Shown piece by piece: positions 43,761 through 52,299 of a stretch of DNA of 64,000 nt. Source of the stretch: JBEDUK01 sp040414485 (GTDB lineage: Bacteria; Actinomycetota; UBA4738); contig JBEDUK010000013.1 of assembly GCA_040414485.1 (NCBI GenBank), forward strand, positions 1 to 64,000, written 5' to 3'. Position 1 is the first letter of the stretch. Each line of letters begins with the position of its first letter. The translations under genes were made by a program, and so were the position numbers. Below the pieces are notes generated by a model. That model searched no databases. It saw nothing but the letters and a program-made list of their open reading frames with translations, and was not told the DNA's origin.

Positions 43761-44074
43761 GTCGAGCACTTCGTCCGCACGCCGCCCCCGCCTCCGCTCG
43801 AGCCGCTGGAGCCGCCCGTGTAGACGTATCGAACCTGGGGCGGGCCGCTTTGTGCCGGCGCATTCGGCGGATCGACGATCACGATCCGTCGGGTGATCTT
43901 GCGGATCTCGGTCGGCGCCTGCTGCTGGCTCTGCGTTCCGGCGGATGCCGGCGGACGCGGGACCGCGTTCAGCACGACCCACGGCGTGGCGAAGGAGACC
44001 GCACCGGCAGCGTAGGCCCAGACACGGATCGTCCGCTTCGACCTGCGCGGCCGGCGAGATGAGGCGGCGGTCAT
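43754..44074 (-). CDS. Small membrane-anchored protein with C-terminal TGGS motif (copy 2)
   Basis: 106 residues, ATGA overlap with the upstream apbE and 7-nt overlap with the downstream one. A basic N-terminus is followed by one membrane helix (about residues 17-38), then APTEIRKITRRIVIVDPPNA and a Gly/Ser-rich end with VRYVYTGGSSGSSG and a terminal KCSTC. It shares TEIRxIT and a tyrosine-TGGS segment with the protein at 45029-45352, so the two are diverged paralogues. Each sits next to an ApbE. The TGGS at residues 86-89 resembles the ApbE acceptor consensus (S/T-G-A-S/T), so it may be the flavinylated partner (inference). Confidence 0.7.
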   Translation of the reverse strand: MTAASSRRPRRSKRTIRVWAYAAGAVSFATPWVVLNAVPRPPASAGTQSQQQAPTEIRKITRRIVIVDPPNAPAQSGPPQVRYVYTGGSSGSSGGGGGVRTKCSTC

Positions 44075-45042
44075 GGGTCGGTCCGCCCGTGCTCGGCTCG
44101 CTCGTCGCCGTCAAGGTTCGTGACGACCGCGCCGTCGTCACGAACCAGGACGACGGGGAGTCGTTCCAGCGCCCGGTCCGGCGCCAGGAGCGCCCATTTC
44201 GAGCCGACCTCGGCCTTCGCGCAGGTCGGACCCCAGACCGTGGCCTGGACCACGCCGGTCCGCGCCGGCAGGCCGGTGCGCGGGTCGATCAGATGGTGGC
44301 GGTCCGGGCCCCAGGCGCGCGCGGTCACGGCCGAGGTCGCGATCGCGCCGCGGCCGACCCGCAGACGGAGGATCTCGGTCCCGGGGTCGTGAGGATCCTC
44401 CACGCCGATGTCCACCGCGCCGCCGGGTGGCCTCCCGACCACGCGAAGGTCTCCGCCGGCATCGACCATCGCCCATGGGAGCAATCCGCGCACGCGGCGA
44501 GCGGCGCGGTCGACGGTCCAGCCCTTGGCGATCCCGCCGAAGTCGAGCGCGACCCCGCCCGGGACCAGCACGCGGTCGTCCCGGAGGCGGATCTCGCGCC
44601 AGCGGCCGCATGGTTCGGGTGGATGCAGCGCCAATCGTCCCCCGGCGATCACGTCGTCGAAGTCGCGGTCGTACCCGATCGCGAGCAGGGCCGGCAGCAC
44701 CGTCGGGTCGAACAGCCCGCCCGTCCGTCGCGCCGCGTCGAGCGCCGCGCGCAGCACCGCATGGAACGGCTTCGACACGCGGGTCCACCGGCCGGCCGTC
44801 GCGTTGACCCGCGACAGCTCGGTCGCCTCGCGGAACCGGCTGAAGCGGTCGTCCTCGCGGCTGAATGTGGCACGGATCACGCCGAATGCCTCGTCGACGG
44901 CGGCGGCCGCGGCCGCGTCCGCCGGCCCGATCAGCGTGACGAGCGTTCCCATGGAACGGAACGAACGCCGTGCCCAGCGGACCGGTTCGGACGCATCCGA
45001 GACCTCGTCGATCCGGCGGGGGAGGGCCTCAGTCGTCGTCAC
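44071..45042 (-). CDS. apbE: ApbE-family FAD:protein FMN transferase (first copy)
   Basis: 323 residues from GTG at 45042, overlapping the small-protein gene by 14 nt. Conserved parts are FRSMGTLVTLIGP, RFSRFREATELSRVNATAGR, ALDFGGIAKGWTVDRAA, MVDAGGDLRVVGRP, AIATSAVTARAW and HHLIDPRTGLPA. All elements of an active FMN transferase are present. Like the second copy it lacks an export signal. Confidence 0.93.
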   Translation of the reverse strand: MTTTEALPRRIDEVSDASEPVRWARRSFRSMGTLVTLIGPADAAAAAAVDEAFGVIRATFSREDDRFSRFREATELSRVNATAGRWTRVSKPFHAVLRAALDAARRTGGLFDPTVLPALLAIGYDRDFDDVIAGGRLALHPPEPCGRWREIRLRDDRVLVPGGVALDFGGIAKGWTVDRAARRVRGLLPWAMVDAGGDLRVVGRPPGGAVDIGVEDPHDPGTEILRLRVGRGAIATSAVTARAWGPDRHHLIDPRTGLPARTGVVQATVWGPTCAKAEVGSKWALLAPDRALERLPVVLVRDDGAVVTNLDGDERAEHGRTDP

Positions 45043-45352
45043 CGCCCTGCCCCTCTTCGCCGTCGTCGCCGTGGTGATGCGAGCCGCCCGTGTGGTGGTA
45101 GGCCGAGGATCCGGAGGACGAGCCGCCGGAGGATCGGTGCACCGTGATCGTCACGGGCGAGGGCTTCGTCTTCGGCGTTTTCGCCTTCTTGTGGATCGTG
45201 ATCGTGCGGATCTCCGTCCGAACGATCGGCTTCGCGGGTGCGGCGCGGTCCGCCGAGGCGGCCTGTTCGAGGGTCGCCGTGTACCCCACCACGCCGGACA
45301 CCAGGGCGCCCGTCACGCCGCCGGCCAGTGCGATCGCCGTTCGCTTGTTCAA
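45029..45352 (-). CDS. Small membrane-anchored His/Asp-rich protein with TGGS motif (copy 1)
   Basis: 107 residues from a TTG start, with a strong GGAGGT 5 nt upstream. One membrane helix covers residues 6-28. An Arg/Lys-rich extracytoplasmic part follows (PIVRTEIRTITIHKKAKTP, PVTITVHRSS), ending in a Gly/Ser/His/Asp tail: SSAYHHTGGSHHHGDDGEE. The TGGS is at residues 88-91. The His and Asp clusters suggest metal binding. It heads the five-gene operon small-apbE-small-apbE-ferric-reductase. Paralogue of the protein at 43754-44074; no known family recognised. Confidence 0.72.
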   Translation of the reverse strand: MNKRTAIALAGGVTGALVSGVVGYTATLEQAASADRAAPAKPIVRTEIRTITIHKKAKTPKTKPSPVTITVHRSSGGSSSGSSAYHHTGGSHHHGDDGEEGQGGDDD

Positions 45353-45489
45353 CGTTCACCTCCGCGGTCCGACTTCGAGAGGTGAACGCTACGAACGGGC
45401 CGGTAAGCGGTCCTCCAGCGGCGGGTTCAGGGCAGGCAAACGTTGGCTCTGAACGGCCTGTGAAGCTGGCTCCGGTCCCTGGACGATGA

Positions 45490-45503
45490 GGGGCGTTCGG
45501 CCC
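45490..45503. promoter_or_regulatory. Putative DevR-type operator upstream of CBS-BON gene
   Basis: GGGGCGTTCGGCCC, a full match to GGGnC-n4-GnCCC, ends 58 nt before the ATG at 45562. It is also 138 nt upstream of the divergent apbE operon. Confidence 0.6.
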
Positions 45504-45561
45504 AGGCGCTGAGCGACCACGCGGTGCAGCATCGGCGCGGACGAGGGAATCGAGGCGAGCC

Positions 45562-46281
45562 ATGGCCCGACTGGTGAAGGACCTCATGACCCGAACGGTG
45601 GTCACCGTCCCCGAGGAGGCGCCGTTCAGGCAGATAGTCAAGTTGCTTGACGAATATCGGATCAGCGCGCTCCCGGTGGTCGACGCCGGCGATCGTTTGG
45701 TCGGGATCGTCTCCGAGGCGGATCTGCTGCTGAAGGAGGAACGCGACGACCGGGACCTGGACGAGCCTCGGCGGTCACCACCGTTCGAGAGCAGGAGGCG
45801 CAGGATCGAACGCATGAAGGCCGGCGGAACGGTCGCGCGCGATCTCATGACCACGCCGGTGGTCACGATCGGCCCCGATGCGTCGGCGGGCGACGCCGCC
45901 CGGTTGATGCACCGCCAGGGTGTGAAGCGACTTCCGGTGGTGTGGCGCGATGGTCAGGTGCTGGGCATCGTGAGCCGGCGCGATCTCCTACGGCTGTTCC
46001 TGCGCAGCGACGCGGACATCCGCGAGGAGATCCATCACGAGGTGATGGAACGGACGCTCTGGATCGACCGGTACGCCGTCGCCGTCCAGGTTCGCGATGG
46101 CGTCGTGACGCTTCGCGGCGAACTCGACCGACGCTCGCTGTGTTCGATGCTGGTCACGCTTGTCGGGCGCGTGGAGGGCGTGGTCGGCGTCAACGACCGG
46201 CTGACGTATCGGATCGACGACTCCGACGTGCGGCCGCGCGGGGTCCCGCTGGAGCTGATCGTCACGGGTATCCGGACGTGA
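45562..46281 (+). CDS. CBS-pair protein with C-terminal BON domain
   Basis: 239 residues. Two CBS motifs: VKDLMTRTVVTVPEEAPFRQ with LPVVDAGDRLVGIVSEADLL, and ARDLMTTPVVTIGPDAS with LPVVWRDGQVLGIVSRRDLL. A charged linker with Arg/Asp lies between them. Residues about 155-225 form a BON domain (AVAVQVRDGVVTLRGELDRR, GRVEGVVGVNDRLTY). CBS pairs bind adenine nucleotides, so it may sense energy charge. A putative DevR operator lies upstream; hypoxia-induced CBS proteins are typical members of the mycobacterial DosR regulon. Confidence 0.92.
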   Translation: MARLVKDLMTRTVVTVPEEAPFRQIVKLLDEYRISALPVVDAGDRLVGIVSEADLLLKEERDDRDLDEPRRSPPFESRRRRIERMKAGGTVARDLMTTPVVTIGPDASAGDAARLMHRQGVKRLPVVWRDGQVLGIVSRRDLLRLFLRSDADIREEIHHEVMERTLWIDRYAVAVQVRDGVVTLRGELDRRSLCSMLVTLVGRVEGVVGVNDRLTYRIDDSDVRPRGVPLELIVTGIRT

Positions 46282-46334
46282 TCCAGCGGCGTACAGGTGC
46301 ACGGCACGAGCCGGCCGTCGTGCCCGGCACGGGC

Positions 46335-46348
46335 GGGCCATTCGGCAC
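46335..46348. promoter_or_regulatory. Putative DevR-type operator upstream of CBS gene
   Basis: GGGCCATTCGGCAC, 72 nt upstream of the ATG at 46421. It differs from the site in front of the wax ester synthase gene (GGGCCCTTCGGCAC) at one base only. Confidence 0.55.
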
Positions 46349-46420
46349 AGCTGCGGCACCGCGGCCTCCGCTAGCGTGCCCGCACGGGTCACGACGCACG
46401 TGGTCCGCGAAGGAGCCACG

Positions 46421-46789
46421 ATGAAGGTCGACGCGATCTACCGGCCGGAACTCTTCACGGTCGGGGCCGATGACTCGCTCGCCGAGGCGGCGAGTTCGAT
46501 GCAGTACAACGAGGTGGGGGCCCTTCCGGTGTACGAGGGCGAGCGGTTCGTCGGGATCATCACCGAGCGCGATCTGGTGCGCGCGATCGCCGACGACATC
46601 GCCCCGCAGGAGACTGCGGTTCGCGATTACATGACGCCGGATCCGGCGTCCATCACGCCCGAAACCGACGTCCGCAACGCGGCCGAGCGCATGCTCCAGA
46701 TGGGCGTCAGGCACCTGCCGGTGGTGGTCGGCGACGAAGTCGTCGGCATGGTGTCGGTTCGGGACCTCCTGATCGATTCGTCCGGCTGA
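46421..46789 (+). CDS. CBS-pair protein, HRP1-like
   Basis: 122 residues from ATG at 46421, with AAGGAG 6 nt upstream; the longer frame to 46376 is not needed. It is just two CBS motifs: MKVDAIYRPELFTVGADDSL, GALPVYEGERFVGIITERDL, then VRDYMTPDPASITPET and HLPVVVGDEVVGMVSVRDLL. Size and layout match hypoxic response protein 1 of mycobacteria. Ligand likely adenine nucleotide (family knowledge). Confidence 0.9.
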   Translation: MKVDAIYRPELFTVGADDSLAEAASSMQYNEVGALPVYEGERFVGIITERDLVRAIADDIAPQETAVRDYMTPDPASITPETDVRNAAERMLQMGVRHLPVVVGDEVVGMVSVRDLLIDSSG

Positions 46790-46804
46790 TCGGGACCGGG
46801 CAGA

Positions 46805-48076
46805 TCAGAGGTAGTGAGCCGTCCGGGCGAAGCGTTCGAGCTCGTCACGGAACGCCGGGTGGGCCACGGCGATCAGCGCCTGCGCCCGTTCGCGCGTCGA
46901 CCTTCCGTACAGCTCGGCGACCCCGAACTCGGTCACGACCGTCCGGACGTGCGCTCGCGTGGTGACGACACCGGAGCCCTCCTTCAGCACGGGCACGATG
47001 CGGCTGGCGGTGCCCTTCGCCGCGGTCGCCGGCAGCGCGATGATCGCCCTGCCCTCCTCCGCGAGGGCGGCACCGCGGATGAAGTCCATCTGGCCGCCGA
47101 CACCGCTGAAGAGGTGGTAGCCGAGGGAATCGGCGCAGACCTGGCCGGTGAGGTCCACCTCGATCGCGGAGTTGATCGCGACCATCCGTGAGAGGCGCCG
47201 GATAACCGCGGTGTCGTTCGTGTAGTCACAGGGCCGGAGCTCGATCATCGGGTTGTCGTCGACGAACCGGTACAGGCGCTCGGTGCCCATCATGAACGAC
47301 GAGACGATCTTGTTGCGGTTGATCTCCTTCCGGCGCCCCGTGACCACACCTTTCTCGACCAGGTCGACAACCGCGTCCGTGAACATCTCCGTGTGGATGC
47401 CCAGATCTCGCTTGTCGCCGAGTGCCATGGCGACCGCCGCGGGGATGGCCCCGATCCCGAGCTGGAGGGTCGCCCCGTCGGGCACCAGGTCCGCGACGTG
47501 CAGACCGATCAGCCGTTCGGCATCGCCGATCTGGGGCGGCGGGCTCACGTAGGGCGGGATGTCCACCTCGACCGCCGTATCGATCTGGTCCACGTGGACG
47601 AACGCGTCGCCGAGCGTGCGCGGCATCGAGTGGTTGAACTGGGCGATCACCGTGTCCGCGGCGCGGACGGCGGCGAGCGTCGCTTCGACGGACGTGCCGA
47701 GCGAACAGAAGCCGTGGGCGTCAGGCGGCGAGACGTTGATGAGCACCGCGTCCAGATCGAGCGTCCGGTCTCGGAACATGCCCGGGATGTCGTTCAGGAA
47801 CGCGGGGATGTACTCGGCGCGACCCTCGTTGATGGCGGCCCGCGCGTTGCTTCCGATGAAGAGCGCACGGTGGCGGAAATGCCCGGCCATCTCCGGTTGC
47901 AGGTGCGGTCCGGGGCCCTCCAGATGCAGATGCAGGACCTGCACGTCGTGGAGCTCGTCGGCCCGGGCGACCAGTGCGTCGAGCAGGACCGACGGCGCGG
48001 CGGCGGCCGCGTGGACATAGATCCAGTCGCCCGACCTGATCGGCGCCACCGCTTCTTCGGCGCTCACGATCCTCAT
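46805..48076 (-). CDS. Acetyl-CoA hydrolase / CoA-transferase family protein
   Basis: 423 residues. Family motifs are PSVLLDALVARADELHDV, INVSPPDAHGFCSLGTSVEA, LQLGIGAIPAAVAMAL, LGIHTEMFTDAVVDLVEKGV with the catalytic-type Glu, and GVGGQMDFIRGAALAEEG. Proteins of this type are 4-hydroxybutyrate, butyrate or acetate CoA-transferases. They move CoA between acids without ATP cost. Together with the ADP-forming synthetase nearby it suggests acyl-CoA/acetate metabolism under energy limitation. A putative DevR site lies 59 nt upstream. Confidence 0.88.
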   Translation of the reverse strand: MRIVSAEEAVAPIRSGDWIYVHAAAAAPSVLLDALVARADELHDVQVLHLHLEGPGPHLQPEMAGHFRHRALFIGSNARAAINEGRAEYIPAFLNDIPGMFRDRTLDLDAVLINVSPPDAHGFCSLGTSVEATLAAVRAADTVIAQFNHSMPRTLGDAFVHVDQIDTAVEVDIPPYVSPPPQIGDAERLIGLHVADLVPDGATLQLGIGAIPAAVAMALGDKRDLGIHTEMFTDAVVDLVEKGVVTGRRKEINRNKIVSSFMMGTERLYRFVDDNPMIELRPCDYTNDTAVIRRLSRMVAINSAIEVDLTGQVCADSLGYHLFSGVGGQMDFIRGAALAEEGRAIIALPATAAKGTASRIVPVLKEGSGVVTTRAHVRTVVTEFGVAELYGRSTRERAQALIAVAHPAFRDELERFARTAHYL

Positions 48077-48135
48077 GACGCAGCAAGTGTATTTCGCGGT
48101 CGCGGCTCTCCTCCGCCGCCTAGCCCGTCCACGGC

Positions 48136-48149
48136 GGGCCGACCGGCAC
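48136..48149. promoter_or_regulatory. Putative DevR-type operator upstream of CoA-transferase gene
   Basis: GGGCCGACCGGCAC lies 59 nt upstream of the start at 48076, at the edge of the next gene's stop. Confidence 0.45.
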
Positions 48150-48155
48150 GGCGCA

Positions 48156-48458
48156 TCAGGCCGCTTCTTCGGCGTCCTCTGGAAGCGTGGCCGTCTGCCC
48201 GATCTCGAGGCTGCGCGCCTTCGTGTAGAGCTTCCTCTCGCGCATGCCGAACGGCCAGATCCGCCGCTTCCGGCGCCGCTCGTCCCTCAGCCGGAGCGCT
48301 CGCGCCTCCTCGGCCTGCCTGGCGCGCTCCTCCTCCACGCCGGAATACGGCTTGCCCGCGACCTCTGCGTAGAACCGGCCGAGCTCGACGGCCTCAGCGT
48401 CGCTCAGGCCCACGCCCGCTGCCTTCTTCTCGAGCTGCTTCATCCGAAGCGCGTCCAT
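48156..48458 (-). CDS. Small charged helical protein
   Basis: 100 residues from ATG at 48458, with GAGGAGG 5 nt upstream. Almost wholly helical and highly charged: LSDAEAVELGRFYAEVAGKP, EEERARQAEEARALRLRDE, RRRKRRIWPFGMRERKLYTK. No membrane segment, no cysteines, no recognised family. It is divergent from the wax ester synthase gene, with the operator at 48552 between them. Confidence 0.65.
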   Translation of the reverse strand: MDALRMKQLEKKAAGVGLSDAEAVELGRFYAEVAGKPYSGVEEERARQAEEARALRLRDERRRKRRIWPFGMRERKLYTKARSLEIGQTATLPEDAEEAA

Positions 48459-48551
48459 GGCGTCCTCCTCGTGCGCGCCCGTCGCATGTCTCGGGATCGA
48501 TCGTGCCACCGTCCGCCGCGCCGGGCGGGGGTCCATCGCGCCGACCCGCAT

Positions 48552-48565
48552 GGGCCCTTCGGCAC
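48552..48565. promoter_or_regulatory. Putative DevR-type operator upstream of wax ester synthase gene
   Basis: GGGCCCTTCGGCAC, 77 nt upstream of the ATG at 48643 and 93 nt upstream of the divergent small gene. In mycobacteria tgs1, the matching synthase, is a classic DosR target (family knowledge). Confidence 0.55.
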
Positions 48566-48642
48566 CGCCGCGGCGGCCGCTCGGGGGCGACGATGCAGAT
48601 CGAAGAGTTGTTGATCGCCGTTTTCGGCACAGGAGATCCGAC

Positions 48643-50043
48643 ATGGCCGCCATCGAACGCATCAGCGGCCGCGACGCGGCGTTCTTCCTTCTGGAGGGGC
48701 CGAAGACGCCGTATCACGTCGCCGCGCTGATCACGCTGGAGGGTCCGCCCCTCCCGCACCAGGACCTCATGCGCGCCGTCGAGCGCCGGCTCGACGCCCT
48801 CCCGCGCTTCCGGCAGCGATTGGACCACCGTCGGTTCGCCGGGCGGCCGGTCTGGATCGACGATCCGAACTTCGACCTGGAGTATCACGTGCGGCGGACG
48901 GCGGTGGATGCACCTGGAACCGAGGAGCAGCTCAAGCACCTCGTTGCCGGGCTCATGGAGGGGCATGTATCGCGGTTCCGGCCTCTGTGGGAGCTGTGGG
49001 CGATCGACGGCCTGCTCTCCGGGGGGACCGCGCTGCTGCTGAAGGTGCACCACGCCATGGCCGACGGGGTGACGGGCGTCCACGACCTCATGCTGCTGTT
49101 CGACGAACGGCGGCGGCCGTCGCGTCGCGCGGGGACGGGGCCGCGGCCGGCCGAGTCATGGCGCCCTGAGCCAGCACCCGGCCGCGCCCGTCTCCTGGCG
49201 GGGGCGGCCGCCGAGGCGCTGATGACGCCGATCACGCTGTCCCGCGCCGCGGTGCGTGCAGTGGCGAATCCACTGGCTACCGCGTCGACGGCGCTCGGAT
49301 GCGCCGAGGTGGCCGCCGCCGCGTTCCGGCCCGCACCCCGGTCGCCGTTCAACGTCGCCATCGGCCCGAACCGGACGTTCCAGCTCGCTCGGGTACCCCT
49401 GGCCGACGTGAGGGAGATCGCGACGGCACGGAGCGTAACCGTCAACGACGTGCTGCTCGCAGTGACCGCGGGAGCCCTCAGGCGGTGGCTCCTGGAGCAC
49501 GGTCACCACGTCGATGGGCTCGAGCTGCGTGCCCTCATCCCGGTGTCGCTGCGACCCACCGGCGATACCGACTCGGCCGGCAATCGGGTGAGCGGCATCA
49601 TCGGGCCGCTGCCGGTGTTCGAAGCCGACCCGATCGCGCGGCTCGAGCGCGTGCACCGCGCGATGCTTCGCGCGAAGCGGTCGAAGCAGGTGCTCGGGGC
49701 CGGCGCCATGCTGAACCTTCCGGCGGTCGTGCCGGGCGTGGTGGCCAGGCCGGTGGCCGGCATCCAGAGCGTCCAGCGGTTCTTCAACGTCTGCATGACG
49801 AACGTGCCCGGTCCGGCCCGACCGCTGTATCTGGCAGGGCGCCGCATCGTCGACCTGATCCCGCTCACTCCGCTGTCGGCGAACGCGGCGCTGCTCGTGG
49901 CCGCCATCTCCTACGCGGGTGAGGTGACGTTCGGGCTGGTGGCGGATCCGGACGCGGTGCCGGATCTGGCGGTGATCGCCGAGGGCATCGAGAAGTCGCT
50001 GGTCGAACTCCTGCACGCCGTGCCGGATGGAGGTGCGCGATGA
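48643..50043 (+). CDS. Wax ester synthase / diacylglycerol acyltransferase (Tgs1-like)
   Basis: 466 residues from ATG at 48643 with AGGAG 7 nt upstream. The acyltransferase motif HHxxxDG is intact (LLLKVHHAMADGVTGVHDLM, His136-His137-Asp141). Other hallmarks are FRPLWELWAIDGL, SVTVNDVLLAVTAGALRRWL and FNVCMTNVPGPARPLYLAGR. The enzyme makes triacylglycerol or wax ester from acyl-CoA at the membrane, giving storage lipid during non-growth. First of three overlapping genes. Confidence 0.95.
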   Translation: MAAIERISGRDAAFFLLEGPKTPYHVAALITLEGPPLPHQDLMRAVERRLDALPRFRQRLDHRRFAGRPVWIDDPNFDLEYHVRRTAVDAPGTEEQLKHLVAGLMEGHVSRFRPLWELWAIDGLLSGGTALLLKVHHAMADGVTGVHDLMLLFDERRRPSRRAGTGPRPAESWRPEPAPGRARLLAGAAAEALMTPITLSRAAVRAVANPLATASTALGCAEVAAAAFRPAPRSPFNVAIGPNRTFQLARVPLADVREIATARSVTVNDVLLAVTAGALRRWLLEHGHHVDGLELRALIPVSLRPTGDTDSAGNRVSGIIGPLPVFEADPIARLERVHRAMLRAKRSKQVLGAGAMLNLPAVVPGVVARPVAGIQSVQRFFNVCMTNVPGPARPLYLAGRRIVDLIPLTPLSANAALLVAAISYAGEVTFGLVADPDAVPDLAVIAEGIEKSLVELLHAVPDGGAR

Positions 50044-51230
50044 GCCGTGCCGCGGTCGTTCCCCCTCGTACGTCGTCATCCGTGGTCGTGTCGCCGGCAT
50101 GCGGGCCGGACGGCATGCGGGCCTTCGTCGATCTCCCGTTCCGCCTCTACCGCGACGATCCGAACTGGGTGGCGCCGTTCCGCACCGATCTGACCAGGCA
50201 GCTGGACCCGGCGCGCGGTCCGTTCTTCGACCACGGAAGGGCGAGGTACTTTCTCGCGCGTCGCGACGATCGGGTGGTCGGACGCATCTCCGCCCACGTC
50301 GACCGGGCCTTCAACATGTTCCATGCCGACGAACCGGAGGCGGCGGCCGGCGGCTTCTGGGGATTCTTCGAATGCGATGACGATCCGGACGCCGCGTGCG
50401 CGCTGTTCGACGCGGCGGCGGGCTGGCTGGCCGGCCAGGGCATGTCGTCCATGCTCGGTCCCGCGTCGTTCTCGCTGAACGACCAGGCGGGGCTTCTGGT
50501 CGACGGGTTCGCTGCGCCGCCCATGATCGAGATGACGTACAACCCGCCGTACTACCGGCGGCTCGTGGAGTCGGCCGGCTTCACCAAGGCCCAGGACCTG
50601 TTCGCCTACCGCCTGGAGTCGACGGCGGAACCGCCCGCCGACCTGGTGGCGCTCGCGCGCAGCGCGGAGACGCTGTTCACCTTCCGCACGGTGCGCATGC
50701 GCGACTTCGACGCCGAGCTGGAGCGGTTCCTGCGCGTGTACAACGCGGCATGGGAGCGGAACTGGGGCTTCAGCCCCATGACCGAACGCGAGATCCGGCA
50801 TCACGCGAAACAGCTGAAGCCCGTGCTGGATCCGAACCTGGTGATCGTCGGCGAACGAGGCGGTGAGACGGTGGCGGTCGGGCTCACCATCCCGAACGTG
50901 AACGAGGAGATCATCCGGATGCACGGCCGGTACTCGCCGGCGGGGCTGGCCAGGCTGCTATGGCGGGCGAAGCGCCGCAGATGGGAGTCGTGCCGCGTCT
51001 ACATCCTCGGCGTCAGGCGCGAGTTCCGGGAGAGCGGCATCGGCGCGCACCTGTACCTGGACACGCTGGCTGCCGTCAGGCACGGCGGCTACCGGTGGGG
51101 CGAGATGTCGTGGATCCTCGAGTCGAACGACGCGATGAATCGCGCCATCCGGCACATGGGCGGTACGGTCTACAAGACCTACCGCATGTACCAGCGGCCC
51201 ATCCCGACTACGATGCGAACGACGCCGTGA
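50040..51230 (+). CDS. GNAT-fold acyltransferase-like protein
   Basis: 396 residues, ATGA overlap with the synthase gene. Features include FVDLPFRLYRDDPNWVAPF, ARYFLARRDDRVVGRISAHV, ILGVRREFRESGIGAHLYLD (the acetyl-CoA loop of GNAT proteins) and WGEMSWILESNDAMNRAIRH. The two halves look like an N-terminal GNAT-like region and a C-terminal true GNAT fold. Substrate unknown; translational coupling to lipid synthesis suggests an acyl-group role (inference). Confidence 0.82.
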   Translation: MSRAAVVPPRTSSSVVVSPACGPDGMRAFVDLPFRLYRDDPNWVAPFRTDLTRQLDPARGPFFDHGRARYFLARRDDRVVGRISAHVDRAFNMFHADEPEAAAGGFWGFFECDDDPDAACALFDAAAGWLAGQGMSSMLGPASFSLNDQAGLLVDGFAAPPMIEMTYNPPYYRRLVESAGFTKAQDLFAYRLESTAEPPADLVALARSAETLFTFRTVRMRDFDAELERFLRVYNAAWERNWGFSPMTEREIRHHAKQLKPVLDPNLVIVGERGGETVAVGLTIPNVNEEIIRMHGRYSPAGLARLLWRAKRRRWESCRVYILGVRREFRESGIGAHLYLDTLAAVRHGGYRWGEMSWILESNDAMNRAIRHMGGTVYKTYRMYQRPIPTTMRTTP

Positions 51231-52297
51231 CAAGAGGACGAACGCGCCGCCTTCTGCTGTGGTCGATCCTGGCGGCGTTCGTGGCGCGGCTCATGACCGT
51301 CCGCCGCCGCAGGGATGAAGCCGCCCGGCAGATCGCCGCCGGTGAAGCGCCGGGACGGCACATCGCGTGGCTCGGTCGCGCGCTCGATCCCTTTCCCGAA
51401 TCGGCGAACCAGCCGTATGTGATGCCGTCGCTTCCCCCTGCCGAGGTCGTGTCGATCCCCGACCGCGGCGAGTTCGTCGTGCGGCGCGGCGGGCGCGCTG
51501 CCGGCACGCCCGTCCTCCTGCTGCATGGCTGGATGGCGACGGCGGACCTGAACTGGTTCCTTCTCTACGACGCCCTCGGGGCGCATCACCCGATCGTCGC
51601 GCCGGACCTCCGCGGACACGGACGGGCCCCGCGTTCGTCGGGCGCGTTCACGCTCGAGTCGTGCGCCGACGACGCGGCGGCCATCCTTCGGCAGCTCGGC
51701 ATCGAACGGGCCGTCGTGGTCGGCTACTCGCTGGGCGGCCCGGTGGCGATGCTGCTCTGGCGCAGGCATCCCGAGCTGGTCGCCGGCCTGGTGCTGGAGG
51801 CGACGGCCATGGAATGGAGCGGTACACGGCGTGAGCGCATGGCCTGGCGAACCCTTGGGCTGATCGGGTTCCTGCTGCGCTGGCCGACGGGCCGCATCGT
51901 CCTCCTTCGCGCGCTGGGCGGCGTTCGGAGTGTGCCGACGGACCTGCTCCCGTATCGCGCGTGGGCCGACGGCGAGTTCCGCCGGAACGATCCCACCGAG
52001 GCGGCGGAGGCCGGCCGGGCGCTGGCTGCGTTCGACGCCCGCCCGTTCGCCGGGTTGGTCGACGTGCCGGCCGCGGTCGTGGTCACGTCGGAGGACAGCC
52101 TGGTGCCGCCGGAACGCCAGCGGGCATTGGCGGCCGCGCTGCGCGCCTCGGTGTTCGAACTGGCCGGCGATCACACGGCCGTCGCGGTCCGTCCGGACGA
52201 ACTGGCGGAGACGACGCTTCGGGCGATCCAGTCCGTGACGGGCGAGCCGTCCGCGCCGGTCGAGGCACCGCCTCCTGCGACCGAAACAGTGATGTAG
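51227..52297 (+). CDS. Alpha/beta hydrolase
   Basis: 356 residues from GTG at 51227 (GTGA overlap). The N-terminus has an amphipathic or membrane-touching helix (RLLLWSILAAFVARLM). The fold shows TPVLLLHGWMATADLNWFLL (oxyanion region), APDLRGHGRAPRSSG, the nucleophile in VVVGYSLGGPVAMLLW, an acid in VVTSEDSLVPPERQ and the last His in AGDHTAVAV. Full catalytic triad. Probably a membrane-associated esterase or lipase acting with the neutral lipid synthase. Confidence 0.9.
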   Translation: MTRGRTRRLLLWSILAAFVARLMTVRRRRDEAARQIAAGEAPGRHIAWLGRALDPFPESANQPYVMPSLPPAEVVSIPDRGEFVVRRGGRAAGTPVLLLHGWMATADLNWFLLYDALGAHHPIVAPDLRGHGRAPRSSGAFTLESCADDAAAILRQLGIERAVVVGYSLGGPVAMLLWRRHPELVAGLVLEATAMEWSGTRRERMAWRTLGLIGFLLRWPTGRIVLLRALGGVRSVPTDLLPYRAWADGEFRRNDPTEAAEAGRALAAFDARPFAGLVDVPAAVVVTSEDSLVPPERQRALAAALRASVFELAGDHTAVAVRPDELAETTLRAIQSVTGEPSAPVEAPPPATETVM

Positions 52298-52299
52298 CC

